NCBI GenBank assembly: GCA_023150895.1
Contig: JAKLJY010000008.1
Coordinates: 62,208 to 111,015, forward strand
Source of the DNA: Myxococcota bacterium
GTDB taxonomy: Bacteria; Myxococcota_A; Bradymonadia; UBA7976; UBA1532
DNA: 48,808 nt
Reading direction: 5' to 3'
Position numbers and translations under genes: made by a program. The first letter of the stretch is position 1. Every line of letters begins with the position of its first letter. Below the pieces are notes generated by a model that saw only the letters and a list, made by a program, of their open reading frames with translations, had not been told where the DNA came from and searched no databases. Below, piece after piece: positions 7,721 through 15,605 of this stretch.

Positions 7721-9217
7721 TCATCGCCCGCCGATGCAGACCCCCGGGTCCCGTCCGAGCTGGATGCACCGCCCGTCGGGCTGGCAGGGGATGCGGTGGT
7801 CCTCGTTGGGCTCCTGGAAGTTCCCGCGGTCCTCGAACGCGCAGGTACACACTCGCCGATTCGGATCGAGCGGATCGGGGACGCAGCTGCCACCCGGGGC
7901 GCACACGCTGCGGAGACCCTCGGGGTCGCAGCGCTGGTCGACCTGATAGCACTGGCCCGAGCTCGCGTTGCAACGCAGGTCGTCGGCGCCGCAGTCGGCA
8001 TCGATCGCGCAGCCGGGGACGCAGACCCCCGTCGCCGGCTCGCACGCGCTGCCGGCCTGACACGACACCCCCGCACACGCCGACGCGACACAGACGCCGC
8101 CGGCCGCGTCACAGGCGAATCCCGCGCGGCAATCGCCCTGATCGCGGCACGCGACGCAGGCCTCGTCGACACAGAACGGTCGCGCGTCGTCGCGACAGTC
8201 GAGGTCCGCGCGACACTCCACCCCGGGCTCGGGCGCGACGCACTGCCCCTCGGCATCGCAGATCTGGCCGGCCGGGCAGGGCGCCCCCAGGCCGCACGCC
8301 TGACAGGCCCGCGTCAGCAGGTTGCAGTAGGGCGTCGGGGCCACGCAGCCCCCACAGGCGTCGCAAATCCCGGAGGCCGGCGCGCACACGCCGTCGGTGC
8401 AGGCGAAGCCCTCGGGACAGGCGCCGTCGCAGGGGTCGAGGCAGACGCGCACGAAGCCGAGTTGCGCGCAGCGCCCGGTCCCTGCGCAGTCCGCATCCGC
8501 GGCGCAGGCCTGGCAACGTCCGAGTCGGGCCTCGCAGAAGCCGTTGTCCAGATTGCAGCGCAGATCGGCCTCGCAGCCCGTCGCGGCACAGCCGTCGCAC
8601 CGGGCGCCGGCCGGCACGCAGCGCTCGAACGCGCACCGATACCCGTCCGGGCAGGCGGCGCCACCGGCGCAGCCGCGGGTGCAGAACGACCCGCCGAGCA
8701 ACATCGAGCAACGACCACCGTCGCCGAGATCGGCGCAGTCGCCGTCGGCTGCACAGGCACGGCAGTCGCCGTCGGCCGGTGGTGGTGGCGCGCCACCCGC
8801 CCCGCCCCCGCCTCCCGTGCCGCCCCCGCCTCCCGGGCTCGCGCCGCCCGCGCCGCCCGCGCCGGCGTCCGGCTTCGCTGCGCCCCCACCCGCCGCATCG
8901 AGCGTCGATGTCCCGCCGGCGGCGTCGGCGCCGGAAGCACCGCCGGCCGCGTCGGCCGGTCCGACCGTTGAGCCGTCGGTCTCCGCGACCCGTCCGTCTC
9001 GTTCGACGAGTCGGGCATCGGAGGGGCTGCCCACGTCCTTGTAGACGAGGCGGGCATCGCCCGTGCTCGCGGCGTCGGTCGACCCGCCGGTGGCGTCGGT
9101 CGACCCCGTACACGCGGCGGCGAGGACCCAGACGCCGAGCAGGACCCACGGGGCCGGAGACTGCGGGCACTTCAGAACTCTCGGGACGAGACCATGGGGG
9201 TTGTCGAGCTTCTGCAT
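7721..9217 (-). CDS. Cysteine-rich lipoprotein
   Basis: A 498-residue predicted lipoprotein. The signal is WVLLGVWVLAAAC, with the lipid-accepting cysteine at about residue 36. A low-complexity region rich in Gly, Ala and Asp (about residues 40-145, including GGASPGGGGGTGGGGGAGG) probably serves as a flexible stalk. The rest is a series of short EGF-like or disulfide-rich modules with CxxxxDC and CxxGxC spacing (for example DGDCRACAADGDCADLGDG and CPEGFACTDGVC). About one residue in ten there is cysteine, so it must fold in the oxidising envelope. No catalytic motif is seen. It is divergent from the PPC-domain lipoprotein, with 95 nt between starts. Confidence 0.82.
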   Translation of the reverse strand: MQKLDNPHGLVPRVLKCPQSPAPWVLLGVWVLAAACTGSTDATGGSTDAASTGDARLVYKDVGSPSDARLVERDGRVAETDGSTVGPADAAGGASGADAAGGTSTLDAAGGGAAKPDAGAGGAGGASPGGGGGTGGGGGAGGAPPPPADGDCRACAADGDCADLGDGGRCSMLLGGSFCTRGCAGGAACPDGYRCAFERCVPAGARCDGCAATGCEADLRCNLDNGFCEARLGRCQACAADADCAGTGRCAQLGFVRVCLDPCDGACPEGFACTDGVCAPASGICDACGGCVAPTPYCNLLTRACQACGLGAPCPAGQICDAEGQCVAPEPGVECRADLDCRDDARPFCVDEACVACRDQGDCRAGFACDAAGGVCVASACAGVSCQAGSACEPATGVCVPGCAIDADCGADDLRCNASSGQCYQVDQRCDPEGLRSVCAPGGSCVPDPLDPNRRVCTCAFEDRGNFQEPNEDHRIPCQPDGRCIQLGRDPGVCIGGR

Positions 9218-9312
9218 GGCCGGGGATGGTGCCCGCGGGGGCCGGCGGTCACAAGCGTTGCGGCGGAAAATCCGGGCGCGGTATACCCCGGGGCACCCAC
9301 CGGAGGGATTTC

Positions 9313-12300
9313 ATGCGTCTTACATCTGTTCGGGCCGGCGCCGACGCGCCCAGGCCGTCCACTCACCCCGGCCCGTCCGCGACGCGGGCCGGCCGGTTCG
9401 TCGCGCTCGCGGCGCTCGTTGCGCTCGCCTCGGCCTGCGGCGGGGACGGCGGCGGCGGGAACGAAGTCATCGTGCCCCCCGACTTCGGACCCGACGCCCC
9501 GACGGGCGGCACCGGGCCCGCCCCGGACGGGACGGTCGTCGGTGGCCAGGGCGGACACGGGGGCGGTGAAGCGGACCAGGGCGCGCCTCCGCCGCCCGAC
9601 ACGGCGGTCTCACCCCGGGACGCCGCCCCCCCGACCGACGCCGGTGCACCCGACGTCGGCCCGGACGCGGCCGACGCGGCGCCCCCGCCACCGGCCTGCC
9701 GCAACGCGCTCGACGACGACGGCGATGGCGCGACCGACTACCCGGTGGACCCCGGATGCACCGACGCGGACGATGACGACGAGGTCGATCCGGACCGCCC
9801 CGCCTGCGGGGACACGGTCGACAACGACGACGACGGCGTGATCGACTTCCCCGACGATCCCGGTTGTGCCGGTCCGGCCGATCCCAACGAGGCCGATGCG
9901 TGTGGTGCCGACCAGCACTTCGTCGACGTCACGGGTCGCCGACAAGTCACGGGGGACACCACGGGCCTGCCCGCGGTCTTCGAGGCCGGATGCCGCACCA
10001 ACCTCGCCCCCGAGGCGATCTTCCTCGTGACCCTGCGCCCGGGGCTCCGCGCGCTGGCGGTCGACACTGCGGGCAGCACCTTCGACACGATCCTCTCCGT
10101 CCGCAGCACGTGTGCCGCCCCCGATTCGGAGACGGCCTGCAACGACGACGTTCGCCCCGGCAACCGCACGAGCGCCCTGCGGCTCGAGAGCCCGGCGGCG
10201 GGGGACCACTTCCTGTTGCTCGACGGCTTCCGCGAAGAGTCCGGCCCCTATGTCCTCAACCTGCGCGCCGAGGTCGCGGACGGCGAACCCTGCCCGCCCG
10301 AGGACGGGTTCGAGGCCTGCGGTCTCGGCAGTCTCTGCCTCGAGGGGTTCTGCGCGCGCGCCGCGTGCTTCGATGGCGACGACGACGACGCAGATCGCCG
10401 AATCGACTTCCCCCTCGATCCCGGATGCGACGCCCCCGAGGACGACGACGAGACCGATCCCCCCTCCCCGCCCGCCTGCGCCAACGGACAGGACGACGAC
10501 TTCAACGGCGTCGCGGACTACCCGGACGATCCGGGCTGCGAGTCCGCCGCCGACGTGACCGAGGAGCCCTTGCCCGACTGCCGCAACGGTGCCGACGACG
10601 ACGGAGACGGCCTCGTCGATCTCGCCGATCCGGGGTGCCGCAACGACCCGGAGTGGCCGTTCGAGTTCAACACGGCCGCCTGCCGTGACCGCCAGGACAA
10701 CGACGCGGACGGTCGCACGGACTACCCCTTCGATCCGGGCTGCACGTCGCTCGAGGACCCGCTCGAAGACGATCCGGCCGTCTCCCCGGCCTGTGCCGAT
10801 CTCGCCGACAACGACGACGACGGCGCGACGGACTTCCCCGCCGACGCCGACGGTTGCGTGAGCGCCGCCGATCCGCTCGAGGCGCCCCCCTGCGACGCCG
10901 TCATGCCCGAGGACATCACCGGGCGACCGGAGACCCGGGGCAACGCGGCGGACGGCCTCAACGAGTTCAACGGCAGTTGCAATCCCGCGAGCGGCCTCGA
11001 GAGCGTCTTCCTGTGGCGCGTCGCCGAGGACCGACCGCTCACTTCGCTGCGCCTGAGCACCCGCGGCTCCCGCCTCGAGACGCTGCTGTACGCCCGCACG
11101 GCGTGCGAGCCGGCCCCGGGCGCCGATCTGGCCTGCAGCAGCTTCGGCGCCGCCGACGGCCGCGCGGAAATCACCCTCGGCGCCCAGGCGCCCGGCACGG
11201 AGCTCTGGATCTTCCTCGACAGCATCAGCGGCACCCCCGACGGCGTCTTTCGGCTGCGGGCGACGGCCGAGCTCGCCCTCGGCGCGACGTGCGGTGACGG
11301 CGACGTGTGGACCTGCGGCCCCGGGCTCTTCTGCCGCGGCGGCACCTGCCAGGTCGCAGCCTGCACCGACGGCGTCGACAACGACCGCGACGGCCTGACC
11401 GATTTCCCGGCCGAGCCCGGGTGCGAAGGTCCCGAGGACGACGACGAAGCAGACCCCGCCGTGCCCGCCGAGTGCAGCAACCGCGAGGACGACGACGGCA
11501 ATGGGTACATCGACTATCCCGCCGATCCCGGCTGTGCCGGCGCGGGTGATCCGGACGAGACGGCCGAGTGCCGCGACGGGCTCGACAACGACGGCAACGG
11601 CTTCGCGGACTACGACCGGGACGGGGACGGCTTCCGGGACTTCAACGCGGACCCGGCCTGCGCATGCGCCGCCGATCCGCGCGAGGCCGCCGACGCCGAA
11701 TGCGCCGATTTCTGCGACAACGACGGCGACGGCCTCGTCGACCTCGAGGATCCGGGTTGCGCGGGCGATCCGGCGGGCGCGCAGGAGTTCAACGTCCCGC
11801 ACTGTCGGGACGGCATCGACAACGACGACGACGGTGCGACCGACTTCCCGAATGACCCGGGTTGCCCGACGCCGGAGACCGCGCTCGAGCTCGACCCGGC
11901 GATCACACCGGCCTGCGCCGACGGCCTCGACAACGACGGGGACGGCCTCGTCGACCACGCCTCCCGGGGCGCCCCGGCGAGCGACGACGGGTGCGCGAGC
12001 GCGGCGGACGCCGACGAACTCGGCCCCTGCGACGGCCCGAAGCCGGACGTGCCGCCCACCGGGCAGGCGCGCGGCAACTCGGGCCTCTTCCTCGACGAAC
12101 ACGTCGGAGAGTGCGGTTTCTCGCAGGGGGCGCCGGAGGCCGTCTTCGTCGTGCCCGTCCCGTTCCCGGCCCGCGTGACCGCGACCACCAACGGGAGCGC
12201 GTTCGACACCATCCTCTACGCCCGTTCGGCCTGCACGCCGCAGACCTTCTGTCCGGCGCCGGAGATGCCCCCCGATATGGCCGTCGTCGGGGTCGCGGAC

Positions 12301-12717
12301 GCCGGCGATGCGGCCCTCGCCGACGCGTCGGTCGACGCCGGAGACGCCGGCGGCGCCACCGATGCGCTCCCGGACGCGGCCCAGGCCCCCCCCGACGTCA
12401 GCCCCCCGCCCGCCGATGCGTTCACCCCCCTGCCCGATGCCGGCGGCCCCGCCTGTGTCGAAGGTTCGACGGAGGTCGCCTGCGACGATGACGGCGGCGA
12501 CGGCGTCCAGAGCCTGATCGACCTCCCCTGGCCGGGCGGCCCGCTCTTCGTGTTCGTCGATGGGTTCGGTTCGAGCGCCGGCGACTACGTCCTGACGGTC
12601 GAGGTCACGTTCCCCGCAGGGGGCGCCTGCGATCCCGCCGCCCCACCCTACATGCGCTGCGAAGAAGGGACGGCCTGCGTCCGTGATGCGGACGCGACGG
12701 CCCGCTGCGTGCCCTGA
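9313..12717 (+). CDS. Large surface lipoprotein with Asp-rich repeats and three PPC-like domains
   Basis: About 1134 residues. ATG 9313 has GGAGGG 5 nt upstream. The lipobox LVALASAC places the acylated cysteine near residue 42. A Pro/Asp/Ala linker follows, then 13 repeats of the type C-x3-x-D-N/D-D-x-D-G-x-x-D-F/Y-P-x-D-P-G-C in blocks of 2, 5 and 6. Each block is followed by a roughly 150-residue beta-rich domain (about 197-350, 527-682 and 906-1134). These domains carry the bacterial pre-peptidase C-terminal (PPC) signature: STFDTILSVRSTC, then ETACNDD, then HFLLLDGF and YVLNLRAEV. The Asp ladders are typical calcium-binding spacers. The third PPC domain is split by about 65 low-complexity residues (983-1047). 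No protease domain is present; an adhesive or structural role is inferred. Confidence 0.85.
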   Translation: MRLTSVRAGADAPRPSTHPGPSATRAGRFVALAALVALASACGGDGGGGNEVIVPPDFGPDAPTGGTGPAPDGTVVGGQGGHGGGEADQGAPPPPDTAVSPRDAAPPTDAGAPDVGPDAADAAPPPPACRNALDDDGDGATDYPVDPGCTDADDDDEVDPDRPACGDTVDNDDDGVIDFPDDPGCAGPADPNEADACGADQHFVDVTGRRQVTGDTTGLPAVFEAGCRTNLAPEAIFLVTLRPGLRALAVDTAGSTFDTILSVRSTCAAPDSETACNDDVRPGNRTSALRLESPAAGDHFLLLDGFREESGPYVLNLRAEVADGEPCPPEDGFEACGLGSLCLEGFCARAACFDGDDDDADRRIDFPLDPGCDAPEDDDETDPPSPPACANGQDDDFNGVADYPDDPGCESAADVTEEPLPDCRNGADDDGDGLVDLADPGCRNDPEWPFEFNTAACRDRQDNDADGRTDYPFDPGCTSLEDPLEDDPAVSPACADLADNDDDGATDFPADADGCVSAADPLEAPPCDAVMPEDITGRPETRGNAADGLNEFNGSCNPASGLESVFLWRVAEDRPLTSLRLSTRGSRLETLLYARTACEPAPGADLACSSFGAADGRAEITLGAQAPGTELWIFLDSISGTPDGVFRLRATAELALGATCGDGDVWTCGPGLFCRGGTCQVAACTDGVDNDRDGLTDFPAEPGCEGPEDDDEADPAVPAECSNREDDDGNGYIDYPADPGCAGAGDPDETAECRDGLDNDGNGFADYDRDGDGFRDFNADPACACAADPREAADAECADFCDNDGDGLVDLEDPGCAGDPAGAQEFNVPHCRDGIDNDDDGATDFPNDPGCPTPETALELDPAITPACADGLDNDGDGLVDHASRGAPASDDGCASAADADELGPCDGPKPDVPPTGQARGNSGLFLDEHVGECGFSQGAPEAVFVVPVPFPARVTATTNGSAFDTILYARSACTPQTFCPAPEMPPDMAVVGVADAGDAALADASVDAGDAGGATDALPDAAQAPPDVSPPPADAFTPLPDAGGPACVEGSTEVACDDDGGDGVQSLIDLPWPGGPLFVFVDGFGSSAGDYVLTVEVTFPAGGACDPAAPPYMRCEEGTACVRDADATARCVP

Positions 12718-12718
12718 C

Positions 12719-13336
12719 GTGTCCGGACCCCGCAAGTACATCGCCGTCGCCGGCAACATCGGCGCCGGCAAGTCCACGCTCGTCGATTTCCTCCGGCAGC
12801 GCTTCGGGCTGACCCCGTTTTTCGAGCCCAACGCGGACAACCCGTTTCTGCCGCTGTTCTACGACGACATGCAGCGGTGGGCGTTCCACAGCCAGATCTA
12901 CTTTCTCACCCACAAGTTCCGCCTCCATCAGCAGCTCTCGCGCCACTCCGGGACGGTCATCCAGGACCGGACGATCTACGAGGACGCCGAGATCTTCGCG
13001 GAGAACCTCTACCGCACGGGGATGATGTCCCCCGCCGAGTACGCCACGTACCGGGCGATGTACGACGGCATCACCCGCACGCTGCGTCCGCCGGATCTCA
13101 TGATCTATCTGCGGGCCTCCGTCCGGACGGTGCGTCGCCGCATCCGACTGCGAGGTCGCCCGGAAGAGCAGGCCCTCCCTCTTGACTATATCAAACGTTT
13201 GCATAATCTTTACGAAGGGTGGTTCGAGACCTACGACCGCTCTCCGACCCTGGTGATCCCCATCGACAAGCTGGACTACATCCAGGACATGCTCGCCCAC
13301 ATCGACTTCATCACCACCGTCGAAAAATACCTTTAA
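12719..13336 (+). CDS. Deoxynucleoside kinase (deoxyadenosine/deoxyguanosine kinase family)
   Basis: Phosphorylates deoxynucleosides for dNTP salvage. The roughly 205-residue protein has the Walker A loop GNIGAGKST at about residues 12-20. The substrate motif VIQDRTIYEDAEIFAENLY holds the catalytic Asp-Arg, and the arginine-rich lid reads RRRIRLRGRPEEQ, as in the bacterial dAK/dGK family. Length is normal. The start is uncertain: GTG 12719 begins 1 nt after the preceding stop, while ATG 12686 would overlap the lipoprotein gene by 32 nt; neither has a strong ribosome site. Its last 150 bases are conspicuously A+T-richer than the surroundings, including a 10-bp palindrome and promoter-like hexamers near 13182-13209. 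Confidence 0.88.
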   Translation: MSGPRKYIAVAGNIGAGKSTLVDFLRQRFGLTPFFEPNADNPFLPLFYDDMQRWAFHSQIYFLTHKFRLHQQLSRHSGTVIQDRTIYEDAEIFAENLYRTGMMSPAEYATYRAMYDGITRTLRPPDLMIYLRASVRTVRRRIRLRGRPEEQALPLDYIKRLHNLYEGWFETYDRSPTLVIPIDKLDYIQDMLAHIDFITTVEKYL

Positions 13337-13350
13337 CAAACATTTAACGA

Positions 13351-13379
13351 TTGACACCCCGCTCGCCGGTGTTTAGCCT
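13351..13379 (+). promoter_or_regulatory. Promoter with central dyad ahead of merR-ECF operon
   Basis: A perfect TTGACA (13351-13356) is followed by a 17-nt spacer and TAGCCT (13374-13379). An inverted repeat, ACACC (13354-13358) and GGTGT (13368-13372), is centred between the two hexamers, which is where MerR-family proteins bind. The first gene of the operon encodes a MerR protein, so autoregulation is likely. The -10 match is only moderate. Confidence 0.55.
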
Positions 13380-13386
13380 CAACCCT

Positions 13387-13410
13387 AACGTTAACGTAAA
13401 CGTTAAGGTA
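13387..13410 (+). repeat. Four tandem AACGTT-type hexamers in the merR leader
   Basis: AACGTT, AACGTA, AACGTT and AAGGTA follow each other without gaps, 18 nt before the merR ATG and just downstream of the promoter. Such A+T-containing tandem hexamers are unusual in this GC-rich sequence and could be an operator or an expression-modulating leader. AACGTT also occurs inside a perfect palindrome at 13192-13201. Confidence 0.6.
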
Positions 13411-13427
13411 GAACCGAGGACGAGGCG

Positions 13428-13958
13428 ATGTCGGAGCTGCGGGACACCATGACGGTCGGAGAGCTCGCCGAGCACGTCGGGAAGACGGCCCGCGCCATCC
13501 GGCTTTACGAGGAGCTCGGCCTCCTCGTGCCCCGCGGTCGGACGTGCGGGAACTACCGCACGTACGGCCCGGAGGCGCTCGAGCGTCTCCGCTGGATCAT
13601 CCGCCTGCACGACCTCGGTCTGCCCCTCCACGAGGTCAAGGCCTTCCTCGACGACGTCGCCGCCGCGACCTCGGCGGGCGAGGCCATGACCCGCGTCCGT
13701 GAGCGGTACACCCGCACCCTCGAGGCGGTCGACGCGCAGCTCCAGCGCCTCTCGGCCCTTCGACAAGGTTTGACGCAGAGCGTGGAATGGCTGGCCGCCT
13801 GTCACGGTTGCGATTCCCGAATCACCCGATTGCACGCGGCCTGTACGGGCTGCGAGCGCCACGTCGGTCAGTGCGAGCCCGAGCTCGTGCGCGGCGTCAT
13901 GGCGCAACCCCTTTCCCCCCCCGATGCCGCCGATGCCGGCTCGAAGGAGACCCCATGA
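13428..13958 (+). CDS. MerR-family transcriptional regulator with extra C-terminal Cys cluster
   Basis: A 176-residue regulator. The MerR winged helix-turn-helix is at about residues 9-75 (MTVGELAEHVGKTARAIRLY, then EELGLLVPRG, NYRTYG and LRWIIRLHDLGLPLHEVKAF), and a dimerising coiled coil at about 85-118. Beyond it lie five cysteines (C125, C128, C139, C142, C149) and nearby histidines in CHGC, ACTGC and HVGQC. This could bind zinc, another metal or an Fe-S cluster, so the protein is a plausible metal or redox sensor. The spacing differs from SoxR, MerR, CueR and ZntR. The TGA overlaps the ATG of the ECF sigma gene, so sensor and sigma factor are made together. A promoter with a central dyad precedes it. 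Confidence 0.9.
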   Translation: MSELRDTMTVGELAEHVGKTARAIRLYEELGLLVPRGRTCGNYRTYGPEALERLRWIIRLHDLGLPLHEVKAFLDDVAAATSAGEAMTRVRERYTRTLEAVDAQLQRLSALRQGLTQSVEWLAACHGCDSRITRLHAACTGCERHVGQCEPELVRGVMAQPLSPPDAADAGSKETP

Positions 13959-14551
13959 TCACCCCCGTTCTGGACGCCGCCCACGTCGAAGAGAACCGCC
14001 TGGTCGCCCAGGCCGTCGAGGGCGACCGCAAGGCCATGGAAACCCTGCTCGCCCGCCACTACACCCAGATGTACCACCTCGCGCTCAAGGTGACGCGCGA
14101 TCCGGTGCGGGCAGAGGACGTGACGCAGGAGAGCTGTGTGCAGGTCCTGCGGCGGATTCATCAGTTCCGCGGCGAAGCCCGCTTCGGCTCCTGGCTGTCG
14201 CGGATCGTCGTGAACACGGCGTTGCTTCGCCACCGGCGCGAGCGTCGCCTGGTGCCGACGGCGGAGATCTTCTCGCCCGCCGCCGCCGCGCCGGAGCCGG
14301 AGCCGGAACAGAAGGTCGGTGACCGCGAGGTGCTTCGCCTGACCGACGCGGTGCTCGCCGAGCTGCGGGACGGCGACCGCGAGCTGTTCACGCGCCGGTT
14401 CATCGACGGCCTGTCTCTCCAGTCCATCTCCGAAGAGACCGGGCTGTCCCTCCCGGCGCTCAAGAGTCGCTTTCACCGCGCGCGCCTCCGGCTGAAGGAA
14501 GCGAGCGACCGAGGTGCCTGGGGCGTCGTGATGCTACCCCAGGCGGCGTGA
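13955..14551 (+). CDS. ECF-type RNA polymerase sigma factor (RpoE-like)
   Basis: About 198 residues. Region 2 is clear (LLARHYTQMYHLALKVTRD, then AEDVTQESCVQVLRRIHQF and RFGSWLSRIVVNTALLRHRR), as is region 4 (ELRDGDRELFTRRFIDGLS, then LQSISEETGLSLPALKSRFH). This is the general RpoE/ECF pattern. The ATG at 13955 has AAGGAGA 4 nt upstream and overlaps the stop of the MerR gene by 4 nt. There is no anti-sigma gene next to it; the coupled MerR regulator with a Cys cluster may fill the controlling role. The gene ends in a convergent gap holding a strong hairpin. Confidence 0.92.
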   Translation: MITPVLDAAHVEENRLVAQAVEGDRKAMETLLARHYTQMYHLALKVTRDPVRAEDVTQESCVQVLRRIHQFRGEARFGSWLSRIVVNTALLRHRRERRLVPTAEIFSPAAAAPEPEPEQKVGDREVLRLTDAVLAELRDGDRELFTRRFIDGLSLQSISEETGLSLPALKSRFHRARLRLKEASDRGAWGVVMLPQAA

Positions 14552-14588
14552 GCCCGCACGTTCGGCGCACGGCGTCGGCTACCCGCGG

Positions 14589-14624
14589 GGCCGGTCGGCT
14601 CGCGTTCGACGCGACCCGCCGGCC
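14589..14624. terminator. Hairpin in convergent gap, possible bidirectional terminator
   Basis: GGCCGG (14589-14594) pairs with CCGGCC (14619-14624). Inside, CGG pairs with CCG, and TCGCG with CGCGA around the loop TTCGA. The result is a stem of about 14 pairs with one mismatch and one bulge. It fills the 73-nt gap between the convergent ECF sigma and lipoprotein genes and abuts the lipoprotein stop. No T-run follows on either strand. Confidence 0.45.
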
Positions 14625-15581
14625 TCAGTCCGCGGTGTCGACGCGGCAGAGCGGGCGGCCCGACGCACACGTCGTCTCGCCCTCGTCGTCCCAGCAGCGG
14701 CCGTCGCCGACGAGCGGTGCGTCCACAACCTCCAGGGCTGATCGGACGAGCGCGTCGACGCCGGCGACCCCGGCACCGACGAGCGTGCCGCCTTCGGATG
14801 CGCAGAGCGCCGCGGCGCCGGCGCCGTCGAGGACGGCCGCACAGACGGCGTAACGAATCTCCGGCGCGTCCCCGGCGGCGGGGCCGGCGATCAGGCGGCA
14901 CGGAGAGCAGGCGGCGACCCGCGGCGCCCCGGGAAGTCGGTCGACGAACGTCCCGACCTCGCAGGGCGCGGCGGCCCGGCACCGGGCGCCCTCGCCCCGG
15001 GGCAAGCAGACGTCGCCCTTCTCGCACCGCGCATCCGGCCCGCACGGCGCGCCCCGTCCGGCGCCGGCGGCCACCCCGCTGCAGACGGCGAAGTCGAGCC
15101 CGGCCGGGACGTGGCACGCCGAGGCCCCGCCCGCGGGCGCGCAGGACGCATCCACGTCGGCGGGATCGTCGCAGGGCGGTACGCAGACCCCGATCTCCGG
15201 GTGCCCGTCTATTGCGCCGAGGCAGCGCGCCCCGGTGGACCACTCGCTGCACGTCGCGATCCCCGACGGCGCTGCCGGGTTGCAGAACGGCAGGCAGGTG
15301 GCCCGGGCGTCGACGGCGACGCAGCCATGGCCGGCCGGGCAGGCGTCCGGCGTCGTACACGCGGCCCCGGACTCGGCCGTGGGCGGTGCGTCGACGCAGC
15401 GTGGGGAACCTTGCGCGTCCACCACGCACCGTTCGCCCGTCCCACACCCCCCGCCACCGACCGGGGCGCAGTCGGCCCGGCGATCGGCGGGCGAACACGC
15501 GCCCGAGGCCAGGACGAAGGCGAGCGCGCCGGCGGCGCGGAAGGCGGTCGGTCGGCGAAGCGGGCTCGGGCGTCGGTCCAT
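14625..15581 (-). CDS. Cysteine-rich lipoprotein
   Basis: A 318-residue predicted lipoprotein. The signal is AGALAFVLASGAC, with the acylated cysteine at about residue 29. Disulfide-rich modules follow (GGGGCGTGERCVVDAQGSPRC, with CPAGHGCVAVDARATCLPFC later). The C-terminal 80 residues have a different, less cysteine-rich composition (LVGAGVAGVDALVRSALEVV, then GDGRCWDDEGETTC) and may be a separate small domain. No enzyme motif is seen. It is divergent from queG with only 24 nt between starts, so the queG promoter must overlap this coding region or its leader. It belongs to the same Cys-rich envelope class as the lipoprotein at 7721-9217 but does not contain MopE repeats. Confidence 0.8.
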   Translation of the reverse strand: MDRRPSPLRRPTAFRAAGALAFVLASGACSPADRRADCAPVGGGGCGTGERCVVDAQGSPRCVDAPPTAESGAACTTPDACPAGHGCVAVDARATCLPFCNPAAPSGIATCSEWSTGARCLGAIDGHPEIGVCVPPCDDPADVDASCAPAGGASACHVPAGLDFAVCSGVAAGAGRGAPCGPDARCEKGDVCLPRGEGARCRAAAPCEVGTFVDRLPGAPRVAACSPCRLIAGPAAGDAPEIRYAVCAAVLDGAGAAALCASEGGTLVGAGVAGVDALVRSALEVVDAPLVGDGRCWDDEGETTCASGRPLCRVDTAD

Positions 15582-15605
15582 CGTCGCGCAGAGTAAACCC
15601 GACGT

